A stretch of DNA of 8,266 bases from JAXGTD01 sp040775095 (GCA_040775095.1 JAXGTD010000162.1:1-8266), one strand, 5' to 3'. Shown: positions 1-5,590, counted from the stretch's first letter. Numbers and translations: made by a program. Notes: generated by a model from the sequence alone, not told the origin.

Positions 1-42
1 GAGCGCATCCGCTTCGAGCGCGACGAGGAGGCCCAGACATGA
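1..42 (+). CDS. 3' end of an unidentified nif-operon gene (partial)
   Basis: An open frame enters from the left edge and ends with TGA at 40-42. The visible tail reads ERIRFERDEEAQT, a charged, probably helical C-terminus. Its stop overlaps the start of the next gene in an ATGA arrangement, so the two are very likely co-transcribed and translationally coupled. Thirteen residues are too few to name the protein; a nif accessory gene such as a ferredoxin or cofactor-assembly protein would fit the neighbourhood, but that is inference only. Confidence 0.6.
   Translation, partial: ERIRFERDEEAQT
25..31 (+). promoter_or_regulatory. strong ribosome binding site for the DUF6129-type gene
   Basis: GAGGAGG lies 7 nt before the ATG at 39 and inside the end of the upstream gene. 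It is a near-perfect Shine-Dalgarno sequence and fixes the start of the 93-residue protein. Confidence 0.8.
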
Positions 43-320
43 TCACCCCCGAACGCATCGAGCAGGTAACCCGCGTGGTCGAAAAGGCCGGGCTCAACGA
101 GCAGACCCTTGCGGCGCTGCGCGAGGCCTTTGACGGGCTGCACTTCACCTACTGCATGGAAGACGATATCGGCGCCGGGATCGGCGTCAGCAACCCGGTG
201 CGCGAAGCGCAGGGATTCAACCTCTACCTGGTGGATGGACGGTCCCATTGCATGCGTTTCACCGACAACCCGGCAGTCGCCACCGGGCTGGTCCTGGCTG
301 AAACAGGCGATGAGGACTAA
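39..320 (+). CDS. nif-cluster-associated small protein, DUF6129 type
   Basis: This 93-residue protein has no signal peptide or membrane segment and is probably a soluble cytoplasmic protein. It has a helical N-terminal third (ITPERIEQVTRVV, LNEQTLAALREAF), then HFTYCMEDDI at about residues 35-44 and a beta-like C-terminal half (GFNLYLVDGRSHCMRF). From memory this matches a family of unknown function (DUF6129) found almost only in nitrogen-fixation clusters of proteobacteria; the family number was not checked. Two cysteines (about 39 and 71) are not arranged as a cluster motif. The ATG is chosen because of the strong GAGGAGG site 7 nt upstream. The gene starts inside the stop of the preceding gene and ends 11 nt inside the LRV gene, so it sits in the middle of a tightly packed operon. 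The role is unknown; assembly or protection of nitrogenase components is a guess from context. Confidence 0.8.
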   Translation: MITPERIEQVTRVVEKAGLNEQTLAALREAFDGLHFTYCMEDDIGAGIGVSNPVREAQGFNLYLVDGRSHCMRFTDNPAVATGLVLAETGDED

Positions 321-1104
321 CCCCATCCGACCCGGCGGGGACGGTGTGGGACGCGCCGGCACGACCCGGACACCCGTGGCCGACTGCCGAGGGTGTCCAC
401 ACCATCGCGATCTGCGGGCGGCCGGGCATTGCGCCCCCGGCGACGCCTGCGTGCGGGCCGAGAGCGGCCGGCAGATCGAGCGATTCTTCCGCCGCAACCC
501 CGCGCTGGCTGAGGCGTATACCGACGATCCATTCTGGGAACGGCGCGCCATCGCCACCCGCTTTATCCCCCAGGGGCGTCTGCGCTCCATGCTCAAGGAC
601 CCCGACGAGGTGGTCCGGCGGGTACTGGCCTACCGGCTCCCGGTGGCGGATATCGACGCGTTGATCGACGACCCGGACCGCGAGGTGCGCATCACCGTGG
701 CCGACCGCCTTCCGCCGGAGCGACTCGAGCGCCTGGTGGCGGACCCGGACTACCTGGTACGCCAGTACGTGGCCCGGCGCCTGCCGGCAGGACGCCTGTT
801 TCGCCTGATCCGCGACACCGACCGCCAGGTGCGGGTCACGGTGGCCGAACGCCTGCCAACGCAGAGCCTGGGCCTGATGCGCGACGACCCCGAGCCGGAG
901 GTTCGGATCAAGGTCGCCGAGCGCATACGCTGCGAGGAGGCCAACGGCCTGCTCCAAGACCCCGACTGGCGCGTGCGACTGCGCCTGGCCGAACGCCTGC
1001 CCCTCGACATGCTCGCGGACCTGCTCGAGGACCCCGACCCGGATGTGCGCGCGAGTGCGCAGGCCCGAGGCAGCCAGTTGGGTGGCGTCGAGCCGCCGCT
1101 CTGA
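310..1104 (+). CDS. LRV (leucine-rich repeat variant) protein with N-terminal Fe-S cluster motif
   Basis: This 264-residue protein has two parts. The N-terminal part holds four cysteines, C26, C29, C41 and C47 (CX2CX11CX5C, containing DCRGCPHH), as in the LRV_FeS4 domain that binds a [4Fe-4S] cluster. From residue 73 to the last residue it consists of eight consecutive 24-residue repeats of the form DPDxxVRxxVAxRLPxxxLxxLxx. The LRV protein of Azotobacter vinelandii, whose gene lies near nif genes, has this architecture and folds as a right-handed superhelix of alternating alpha and 3-10 helices; its biochemical role is not known. The fold suggests a protein-binding scaffold, perhaps redox-responsive through the cluster. 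The start is ATG at 310, overlapping the DUF6129-type gene by 11 nt. An open frame continues upstream to 109, but that part is the shadow of the preceding gene. An in-frame GTG at 346 also precedes all four cysteines and is a weaker alternative start. It is the last gene of its operon. Confidence 0.9.
   Translation: MRTNPIRPGGDGVGRAGTTRTPVADCRGCPHHRDLRAAGHCAPGDACVRAESGRQIERFFRRNPALAEAYTDDPFWERRAIATRFIPQGRLRSMLKDPDEVVRRVLAYRLPVADIDALIDDPDREVRITVADRLPPERLERLVADPDYLVRQYVARRLPAGRLFRLIRDTDRQVRVTVAERLPTQSLGLMRDDPEPEVRIKVAERIRCEEANGLLQDPDWRVRLRLAERLPLDMLADLLEDPDPDVRASAQARGSQLGGVEPPL
526..1101 (+). repeat. eight in-phase 72-bp (24-residue) LRV repeats
   Basis: The repeats begin at 526, 598, 670, 742, 814, 886, 958 and 1030, with no insertion or deletion between units. 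Units 2-7 share D[PT][DE]xxVRxxVAxRL or a close variant. Unit 1 starts DPFWERR. Unit 8 keeps DPDPDVRASAQAR but then degenerates into GSQLGGVEPPL, so it acts as a C-terminal cap. The conservation is at protein level; the DNA copies have diverged. Confidence 0.9.
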
Positions 1105-1236
1105 CGCCCCATTCCACCCTGGACAGCGACCAGGCTTGTTCCTGACAGTGACGAGCACGCCGGATCCGATCCAGGCCCTGGGCCGCTCCTGCCACGACGA
1201 GCCCGCCAGGGCCGCTCCCGACCCGCCGCGCCCTTG

Positions 1237-1252
1237 TGTCGGGTCAGTCACA
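1237..1252 (+). promoter_or_regulatory. NifA upstream activator sequence (UAS)
   Basis: TGTCGGGTCAGTCACA fits TGT-N10-ACA exactly and also the fuller form TGT-N4-T-N5-ACA recognised by NifA. A second overlapping inverted pair (TTGTG at 1234-1238, CACAA at 1249-1253) sits in a slightly different register, so the binding centre has one alternative. The likely target is the Rieske gene 3' of it, about 240 bp from the candidate transcription start. That is longer than usual but workable for an enhancer. No leftward gene nearby could use it. Confidence 0.6.
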
Positions 1253-1385
1253 ATCCCGTACGCGGGTGCTCACGCCAGATGCCGTCGCGGCCTCCCTGGT
1301 CCAGGTCCCGGATCTCTCCCGCGCGCTCGCCCCCGAGCGAGCAACCAGGGCGCCGCCGGAGATACCGATTCGAAGCGTTTCCCGC

Positions 1386-1405
1386 CCGGGCCACGGACGG
1401 CCCGG
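1386..1405. other. GC-rich hairpin, possible terminator of the LRV operon
   Basis: A perfect 7-bp stem (CCGGGCC at 1386-1392 with GGCCCGG at 1399-1405) closes a 6-nt loop and is followed by CATTTT. The four-T tract makes it terminator-like on the + strand, but it lies about 280 bp after the LRV stop, so termination of that operon is only one reading. Its end abuts the next palindrome, and both may form a structured leader instead. Confidence 0.35.
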
Positions 1406-1436
1406 CATTTTCGCGCGCTGCATGCGCCCGAAAATG
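1406..1436. repeat. 31-bp interrupted palindrome
   Basis: The arms are CATTTTCG (1406-1413) and CGAAAATG (1429-1436), 8 of 8 complementary. Inside them, GCGC (1415-1418) pairs with GCGC (1424-1427) across a single C/C mismatch, leaving a TGCAT loop (1419-1423). It could be a cruciform, an RNA hairpin in the Rieske leader, or a two-fold-symmetric operator. The arms are much more AT-rich than their surroundings. It is not a known nif element to me. Confidence 0.5.
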
Positions 1437-1456
1437 GAGCTGATCAAATGCTCGGA

Positions 1457-1472
1457 AGGCATTTGGTCGGCG
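1457..1472 (+). promoter_or_regulatory. weak sigma-54 promoter candidate for the Rieske gene
   Basis: AGGCATTTGGTCGGCG keeps the essential GG-N10-GC pair (GG 1458-1459, GC 1470-1471) and GGCA at the -24 element, but its -12 element (CGGCG) is poor compared with TTGCA. It is the best GG-N10-GC match between the UAS and the Rieske start. A start near 1483 would give a leader of about 30 nt. It is proposed mainly because a NifA UAS lies upstream. Confidence 0.3.
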
Positions 1473-1512
1473 TCTCCCCGAGAGGGCCCCAACAGAGTAG
1501 GTGCTTCAAGCC

Positions 1513-1884
1513 ATGGCCAGCCCCAGCAGGACCCCAAGCCCCATCTGCACATCCGACGCCCTGGCCGAGCTGGGCAGTTATCGCTTCCGCGTGCTCTATC
1601 GTGGGGACCCGCGGGAGGCGATCGTCATCCGCTTTCAGGGCGTCGCATACGCCTATCTCAACGAGTGCGTACATATGCCCCGCGAGCTGGACTGCGAACA
1701 CTGCCACGTCTTCGACGAGGCCGGGGCATCCATCCGCTGCACCATGCACGGCATCACCTATCGTCCCGAGAGCGGCGAATGCCTGAGCGAGATCTGCGCC
1801 GGCAGGTCGCTGACCCGATTGCAGGTGGACGAGCGCGACGACGTGCTCTACCTGGACGACAAACGGGCCAGACCAACCGACTGA
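1513..1884 (+). CDS. Rieske-type [2Fe-2S] protein, nif-associated
   Basis: This 123-residue protein is soluble, with no signal peptide or membrane anchor. It has the two Rieske cluster boxes, CVH (C52, H54) and CTMHG (C76, H79), which supply two Cys and two His ligands to a [2Fe-2S] cluster. The 21 residues between H54 and C76 are more than the usual 15-17, because of an insertion around LDCEHCHVF that adds C61, C64 and H65. C12, C90 and C95 are further cysteines. It resembles small Rieske ferredoxins that pass electrons to oxygenases or reductases; the partner here is unknown. ATG at 1513 is chosen with AGGTG 9 nt upstream; a GTG at 1501 in the same frame would add four residues. The gene stands alone, downstream of a NifA UAS and convergent with nifA. 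A role in electron supply or redox protection of nitrogenase is inferred from context only. Confidence 0.85.
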   Translation: MASPSRTPSPICTSDALAELGSYRFRVLYRGDPREAIVIRFQGVAYAYLNECVHMPRELDCEHCHVFDEAGASIRCTMHGITYRPESGECLSEICAGRSLTRLQVDERDDVLYLDDKRARPTD

Positions 1885-1988
1885 GCGATGTCCGCCTGGA
1901 TGCGGTGAGCGGGCAGATAGGGACCTGACCAGGCGGGGGCAGAGCGGCCGCTTGGAGGACGGGGCAGGCTGCCGCGATTGCGCGCTCA

Positions 1989-2007
1989 CCCGGGGGGATT
2001 GCCCGGG
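1989..2007. other. small hairpin between the convergent Rieske and nifA genes
   Basis: CCCGGG at 1989-1994 pairs with CCCGGG at 2002-2007 around a 7-nt loop, just before the end of nifA. Neither side has a T-run, so it is at best a weak bidirectional terminator. The remaining 1885-2013 spacer holds nothing else recognisable. Confidence 0.3.
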
Positions 2008-2013
2008 CACCGA

Positions 2014-3585
2014 TCAGAATTGCCGCACACGGATATTGAGGATCTGTATGCGGTAGGCGATCTGACGCGGCGTCATGTTCAGCAGGCGTGCCGCCTTGGC
2101 CTGCACCCAACCGGCCTCCTCCAGCGCCGCGATGACCCGCTCACGCTCGTCCATCTCCGGGTCGCTCAGGTCCACCTTGGGCGCGGCGCTGGTCGGGAAG
2201 ACGGGCTCGGGAGCCAGGTCATCCAGCCCGGCGATGTGGATCAGGTCGCGATCAATGGTGCCAGTCTCGGACATGACCGCGGCACGCTCGATGCAGTTTT
2301 CCAATTCCCGGACGTTGCCCGGCCAGCGATGGCGCATGAGCAGGCGCACCGCCCCGTCGGTCACGCTCAGATCACGCCCCTGCCGCCGAGCGACCTTGTC
2401 GGCCAGGAAACGGGCCAGATCGGGAATGTCCTCGGTGCGCTCGCGCAGCGGCGGGACCTGGATGGGCATGACATTGAGCCGGTAGTAGAGGTCTTCACGA
2501 AACTCCCCGCTGCGCACACCCTCCTCGAGGTCGCGGTTCGTGGCGGCAATGACCCGCACATCGGTCTTGAGGGTACGGGTACCGCCAATGCGCTCGAATT
2601 CCCCCTCCTGGAGCACGCGCAAGAGCTTGGCCTGGAAGGCCGGGGACACATCGCCGATCTCATCGAGAAACAGGGTGCCGCCATCGGCCTGCTCAAACCG
2701 CCCCTTGCGCTGGCTCAGGGCGCCGGTGAAGGCACCCTTCTCATGACCGAAGAGCTCGGATTCCAGCAGGTTGTCGGGCAAGGCGGCGCAGTTGAGCTTG
2801 ACGAACGCCAGGCGCGCGCGCGGGGAGTTGTAGTGGATGGCATTGGCAATCAGCTCCTTGCCGGTGCCGGATTCACCCCGCACCAGCACCGTCGTATTCC
2901 ACTTGGCCACCTGGCGCACGGCCTCGAAGATCGGGCGCATGGCGCTCGCATGGCCGACGATACTCTCGAAGCCGTGGTCACCCTTGACCTCCCGCCTGAG
3001 CTTGTCGCGCTCCTCGCGCAGGGCCCGCTGCTCGTCTTCCACGCGGCGGGCAAGACGCACGGCCTGCCCGATGAGGTCGGCGACCATCTCGAGGAACCGG
3101 GCCTGGGCCTCGAGCAGATCGCGACTGATCGGCTGGGCGGCGAAGACACCGACCACCCCGCCATCCTCCCCGATGCGGATGGGTACCCCGATGAACGGTA
3201 GCTCGGGATCGTAAAGCCCCAGGCGATCGAGAAATCGGGGTTCGTCGGCGACCCGCGACAGGATCCAGGTCTCGTCGCGCTCCAGGATGCGACCGATGAC
3301 GCCCTCGCCGGGACGATAGCGGACCGTCTCGACGGCTCGGGAGGGCTCGTGCTGCAAGGCGCGAACCAACAACTCGCCGGTGTCCCGGTCCACCAGACAG
3401 ACCAGGCCGAAGGACAATCGACCGCGCTGGTCGAGGACCTGGAGCAGCTCACGCAGGGTCTCGCCCAGGTTAAGCGAGCGACTCAACACGCTCCCGACGG
3501 CGTAGAGGGCGCCGAGCTGGGCCTCCAGCAAGGAGGCACGCCCGCCAGCGAGACCCTGAGGTGGAATGTCGTCGTGGGAGCTCAT
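2014..3585 (-). CDS. nifA: NifA, sigma-54-dependent nif transcriptional activator
   Basis: This 523-residue protein has the normal NifA length. It activates nif promoters by binding UAS sites and remodelling sigma-54 RNA polymerase with ATP. Domains in order: N-terminal GAF domain (about 22-175), a charged coiled linker (about 178-202), the AAA+ sigma-54 activator domain (about 206-445), and a C-terminal Fis-type helix-turn-helix (about 478-518). Visible motifs are Walker A GESGTGKE (237-244), the sigma-54-contacting GAFTGA loop (284-289), Walker B GGTLFLDEIG (302-311), the LYYRLN / PPLRER arginine region (366-383) and WPGNVRELEN (421-430). The linker before the DNA-binding domain lacks the paired-cysteine motif of alphaproteobacterial NifA, consistent with oxygen control through NifL. 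The ATG at 3585 overlaps the nifL stop (ATGA), so it is translationally coupled. The frame stays open upstream to 3810 inside nifL, which is only a shadow. Confidence 0.97.
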   Translation of the reverse strand: MSSHDDIPPQGLAGGRASLLEAQLGALYAVGSVLSRSLNLGETLRELLQVLDQRGRLSFGLVCLVDRDTGELLVRALQHEPSRAVETVRYRPGEGVIGRILERDETWILSRVADEPRFLDRLGLYDPELPFIGVPIRIGEDGGVVGVFAAQPISRDLLEAQARFLEMVADLIGQAVRLARRVEDEQRALREERDKLRREVKGDHGFESIVGHASAMRPIFEAVRQVAKWNTTVLVRGESGTGKELIANAIHYNSPRARLAFVKLNCAALPDNLLESELFGHEKGAFTGALSQRKGRFEQADGGTLFLDEIGDVSPAFQAKLLRVLQEGEFERIGGTRTLKTDVRVIAATNRDLEEGVRSGEFREDLYYRLNVMPIQVPPLRERTEDIPDLARFLADKVARRQGRDLSVTDGAVRLLMRHRWPGNVRELENCIERAAVMSETGTIDRDLIHIAGLDDLAPEPVFPTSAAPKVDLSDPEMDERERVIAALEEAGWVQAKAARLLNMTPRQIAYRIQILNIRVRQF

Positions 3586-5297
3586 GATCGTTCCGAGTTC
3601 CGGTAACCGGCGTTGGCCTCCTCGACCAGATTCGACAGGGTCAGGCGCACGAGACAACCCGGGGGGCTCGCGTCCTGATCCTGTTGGTCCAGATACGGCG
3701 CGGATCCGGCCATCCGACCGGGGCCGAGCTGGATGCTGCCGCCGTGCTGGTTGACGATCTCCTGAGCCAGCGCCAACCCCATTCCGGCGCGCCCGCGCTT
3801 GTTGCACCAACCCACGTAGAAGGGCTCGAAGACCCGCAACTGGTCACCGGCGGCGATGCCCGCGCCGTTGTCCTCGATCTCGACCTCGACCGCGGCCCCC
3901 ACCCGACGGGTGGCGATGCGCAGCTCACGGTTCGCCAGGTGGCTCTCATTGAGGGCCCGGATCGCGTTGTCCAGCAGGTGTTTGAAGACCGAACGCAGCT
4001 GCGTCTTGTGCACGTTGAGCTCGGGGAGCACCGGCGCCGGGCGCCAGTCCACCACCACGCCCGCGGCCAGGAGGGTATCCGTCGACAGCTCCAGCACCTG
4101 ACGCAGCAGATCATTGATGTTCACCACCACCCCGAGCTCGCGGGTCTCCTCTGGCAGGGCGTCGCGCAAGGTCTTCAGGGCCTGGCTCCCCGTCATGCTG
4201 ATCTGCTCGACCATTGCCGCCAGGCTGTCCGGGTGGCAGCCGCCGCTTTTGAGCATGGCCGCGGCGGCATGGATCACATTCAGTGGCACCTGAATCTGGT
4301 AGATGGCCGCGGCCAAGGCCTCGCGCATGCCCTGCACGAACTGTTGCTCGGCCAGGCGCGCGCGCAGACTCTCCATGTGCGCGCGCTCGATCTCGCGACG
4401 GCGTTGGGTGATGTCGTTGGCAAGCAACAGGACGCGCTGTTTGCCCCCGACCGCCCTGCCGAAGTAGCCGCGCACGCTCGCGTCCAGCTCCGTCACCGCC
4501 TCCCCGGAGCAGGCGAACCAGCGCGGCGGTCGCCCGTGAATCGGCGTGATGCCGACCTCGAGGTCCTTGAAACCCCGGCCGGTGAGGACCGCCTGGATGG
4601 GATCGAAGCCGGCCTGGTCTCGTATCGCCTGGCGCAACACCTCGCTCGGCTCGCGGCCGCGCAGGTCGCCAAGCAGCTTCTTGTACTCCTGGTTGTCCAC
4701 CAGCACCTTGCCCTGGTCGTCGAGCAGCGCCACCACCACCGGGGCCGCGTCGATAATGGTCTCGACCAGCGACTTCTGCTGGCGCAGCTCCATCTCCAGC
4801 GCGTCGACCTTGGTCACGTCCCGGTGCATACCCAGGAAGTAGGCGATGCGTCCGTCGCGGTCGAGGACTGGCGAGACGCTCAGCTCGGCCAGGTAGTCGC
4901 CACCCTGCCGGGTGCGATTGACCAGGGTGCCGGTCCAGGTTTGCTTGCTCTTGATGGTGCGCCACAGGCCTCGATAAACGCGCTCCGGGGTGGCCTGATT
5001 GGAGAGGACAGACTGGTTTTGACCCAGGATCTGCTCGCGCGAATAGCCAGTGAGCATCTCGAAGGCCCGGTTCACATAGAGGACCCTGGCCTTGGCGTCG
5101 GTGATGGAGATGGCGACCGGGGCTTGTTCGACGGCCTCGAAGAACAGGCGCGGGGGTAAGGGCACGGCCTCGGGACCGAGAAACAGGCGAAAGGCGTCCA
5201 ACACCTCCGCGGGAGTGCCCTCCGGCGGCGCGGCAAGAAATGCACCCAGGGCACCGACTGCTGCCTGTTCCGCGGGTTGCGTCTTGCTGTTGGCCAT
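3582..5297 (-). CDS. nifL: NifL, redox/nitrogen-sensing anti-activator of NifA
   Basis: This 571-residue cytoplasmic sensor inhibits NifA in oxidised, energy-poor or nitrogen-replete cells. Domains: a roughly 50-residue N-terminal extension; PAS1 (about 50-162, ITDAKARVLYVNRAF and LGMHRDVT), the FAD-binding type; PAS2 (about 178-298); a helical H-like region (about 305-385); and a C-terminal GHKL ATP/ADP-binding domain (about 425-557) with N box HLLDNAIRALN (440-450), G1 DNGAGI (476-481) and G2 GRAGMG (502-507). At the histidine-kinase phospho-acceptor position (AAIHRLQGP in Azotobacter NifL, from memory) this protein has AAIYQIQVP, so Y333 replaces His and phosphorelay is not expected. The lid region reads EPFYVGWCNKRGRAG, and there is an insertion and extended tail (about 527-571); at 571 residues it is longer than Azotobacter NifL (about 519, from memory). 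ATG at 5297 has GGGGTG 5 nt upstream and follows a sigma-54-like promoter. A TTG at 5339 in frame is rejected because it overlaps that promoter. Confidence 0.95.
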   Translation of the reverse strand: MANSKTQPAEQAAVGALGAFLAAPPEGTPAEVLDAFRLFLGPEAVPLPPRLFFEAVEQAPVAISITDAKARVLYVNRAFEMLTGYSREQILGQNQSVLSNQATPERVYRGLWRTIKSKQTWTGTLVNRTRQGGDYLAELSVSPVLDRDGRIAYFLGMHRDVTKVDALEMELRQQKSLVETIIDAAPVVVALLDDQGKVLVDNQEYKKLLGDLRGREPSEVLRQAIRDQAGFDPIQAVLTGRGFKDLEVGITPIHGRPPRWFACSGEAVTELDASVRGYFGRAVGGKQRVLLLANDITQRRREIERAHMESLRARLAEQQFVQGMREALAAAIYQIQVPLNVIHAAAAMLKSGGCHPDSLAAMVEQISMTGSQALKTLRDALPEETRELGVVVNINDLLRQVLELSTDTLLAAGVVVDWRPAPVLPELNVHKTQLRSVFKHLLDNAIRALNESHLANRELRIATRRVGAAVEVEIEDNGAGIAAGDQLRVFEPFYVGWCNKRGRAGMGLALAQEIVNQHGGSIQLGPGRMAGSAPYLDQQDQDASPPGCLVRLTLSNLVEEANAGYRNSERS

Positions 5298-5309
5298 ATC
5301 AACACCCCA

Positions 5310-5327
5310 TTGTCGACGGATCGTCAA
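5310..5327. promoter_or_regulatory. imperfect inverted repeat in the nifL leader
   Basis: TTGTCGA (5310-5316) and TCGTCAA (5321-5327) are inverted with 6 of 7 positions matching across a 4-nt spacer. The repeat covers the predicted nifL transcription start (about 5324) and the leader up to the ribosome binding site. It could be an operator or an RNA hairpin; no known regulator motif was recognised. Confidence 0.3.
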
Positions 5328-5334
5328 GAAGGAA

Positions 5335-5350
5335 TGCAATTTCCATTCCC
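5335..5350 (-). promoter_or_regulatory. sigma-54 promoter of nifLA
   Basis: On the minus strand the sequence is GGGAATGGAAATTGCA. The -12 element TTGCA is perfect, and the GG-N10-GC spacing is exact (GG 5349-5348, GC 5337-5336); the -24 element is GGGAAT against consensus TGGCAC. A start near 5324 leaves about 27 nt of leader before the nifL ATG at 5297. Confidence 0.6.
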
Positions 5351-5418
5351 GTCGTCAGGGATGCAGCGGTCGGCAACCATTGTCCAAGCCCAGGCGAGTG
5401 GCGCCGCGTCGGACCGTT

Positions 5419-5434
5419 TGTCGGGATCGTGACA
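5419..5434. promoter_or_regulatory. NifA UAS 1 in the nifL-rnfA control region
   Basis: TGTCGGGATCGTGACA fits TGT-N10-ACA exactly. With flanking bases the half-sites TTGTC and GACAA form a perfect inverted repeat. Its centre is about 102 bp upstream of the predicted nifL start and about 175 bp upstream of the predicted rnf start, within the normal NifA enhancer range for both. Confidence 0.75.
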
Positions 5435-5457
5435 AGCCACCGGGACACCCCGGAACT

Positions 5458-5473
5458 TGTCGCCATCACGACA
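5458..5473. promoter_or_regulatory. NifA UAS 2 in the nifL-rnfA control region
   Basis: TGTCGCCATCACGACA fits TGT-N10-ACA exactly, with perfect TGTCG / CGACA half-sites. It lies 39 bp from UAS 1, centre to centre. It is about 136 bp upstream of the predicted rnf start and about 141 bp upstream of the predicted nifL start, so it is nearly equidistant from the two promoters. Confidence 0.75.
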
Positions 5474-5502
5474 GCCCGGATTCGTGTCCCGCCTTGGCCA
5501 GA

Positions 5503-5522
5503 GGGGCCGGGGCCCCGGGGCC
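5503..5522. repeat. overlapping GC-only palindromes before the rnf promoter
   Basis: CCGGGGCCCCGG (5507-5518) and GGCCCCGGGGCC (5511-5522) overlap, and GGGGCC at 5503-5508 can also fold on GGCCCC at 5511-5516. They lie between UAS 2 and the -24 element, where an AT-rich IHF bend site is often found; no IHF-like sequence was recognised there. This may be chance in very GC-rich DNA. Confidence 0.35.
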
Positions 5523-5574
5523 GAACCGCGTGGCCGGGCGAGGGCCGAGCGATCCGAGGGTCCTCGCCGTTCCC

Positions 5575-5590
5575 TGGCACTGCGCTTGCT
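5575..5590 (+). promoter_or_regulatory. sigma-54 promoter of the rnf operon
   Basis: TGGCACTGCGCTTGCT matches the consensus TGGCAC-N5-TTGCW fully, with GG at 5576-5577 and GC at 5588-5589. Transcription would begin near 5600, leaving about a 39-nt leader to rnfA. Together with the two NifA sites upstream, this is strong evidence that the rnf operon is a NifA target. Confidence 0.88.

Larger units (their letters stand above)
1105..1512. other. 408-bp gene-free region between LRV and Rieske genes
   Basis: No convincing gene is seen. Open frames crossing this stretch have no recognisable protein features, no good ribosome binding site, and continue out of frame into the Rieske gene. It contains a NifA-type UAS (1237-1252), a GC-rich hairpin (1386-1405), an interrupted palindrome (1406-1436) and a weak sigma-54 promoter candidate (1457-1472). 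It is long for a spacer in an otherwise compact cluster, and most or all of it probably serves as the control region and leader of the Rieske gene. Confidence 0.6.

Noticed and set aside
259..1251. 330-codon open frame on the minus strand across the LRV gene
   Set aside because: It mirrors the LRV repeats in antisense, has no recognisable domain, and arises from high GC at third positions; the + frame has clear LRV repeats and Fe-S cysteines.
1387..1402. second GG-N10-GC match as a sigma-54 promoter
   Set aside because: It lies inside the GC hairpin, and neither the -24 nor the -12 element resembles the consensus beyond the invariant bases.
1434..1512. possible small ORF starting at ATG 1434 ahead of the Rieske gene
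   Set aside because: The start lies inside the palindrome with no Shine-Dalgarno sequence, and the frame runs out of phase through the Rieske gene with no recognisable product.
1946..1955. AGCGGCCGCT palindrome between the Rieske and nifA genes
   Set aside because: A 10-bp GC palindrome is expected by chance in such DNA, and it has no T-run or partner element.
1978..3201. 407-codon open frame on the + strand opposite nifA
   Set aside because: It is antisense to the conserved NifA AAA+ domain and shows no protein features of its own.
3586..3810. longer NifA start inside nifL
   Set aside because: The added residues are Arg/Gly/Pro-rich shadow sequence of nifL; ATG at 3585 gives the usual NifA length and the common ATGA coupling.
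3684..5159. 491-codon open frame on the + strand opposite nifL
   Set aside because: It is antisense to recognisable PAS and GHKL domains; its composition is typical of GC-rich shadows (many His, Gln, Leu, Arg).
5298..5339. longer NifL from TTG at 5339
   Set aside because: It would overlap the -12 element of the sigma-54 promoter; the ATG at 5297 has a good ribosome binding site.
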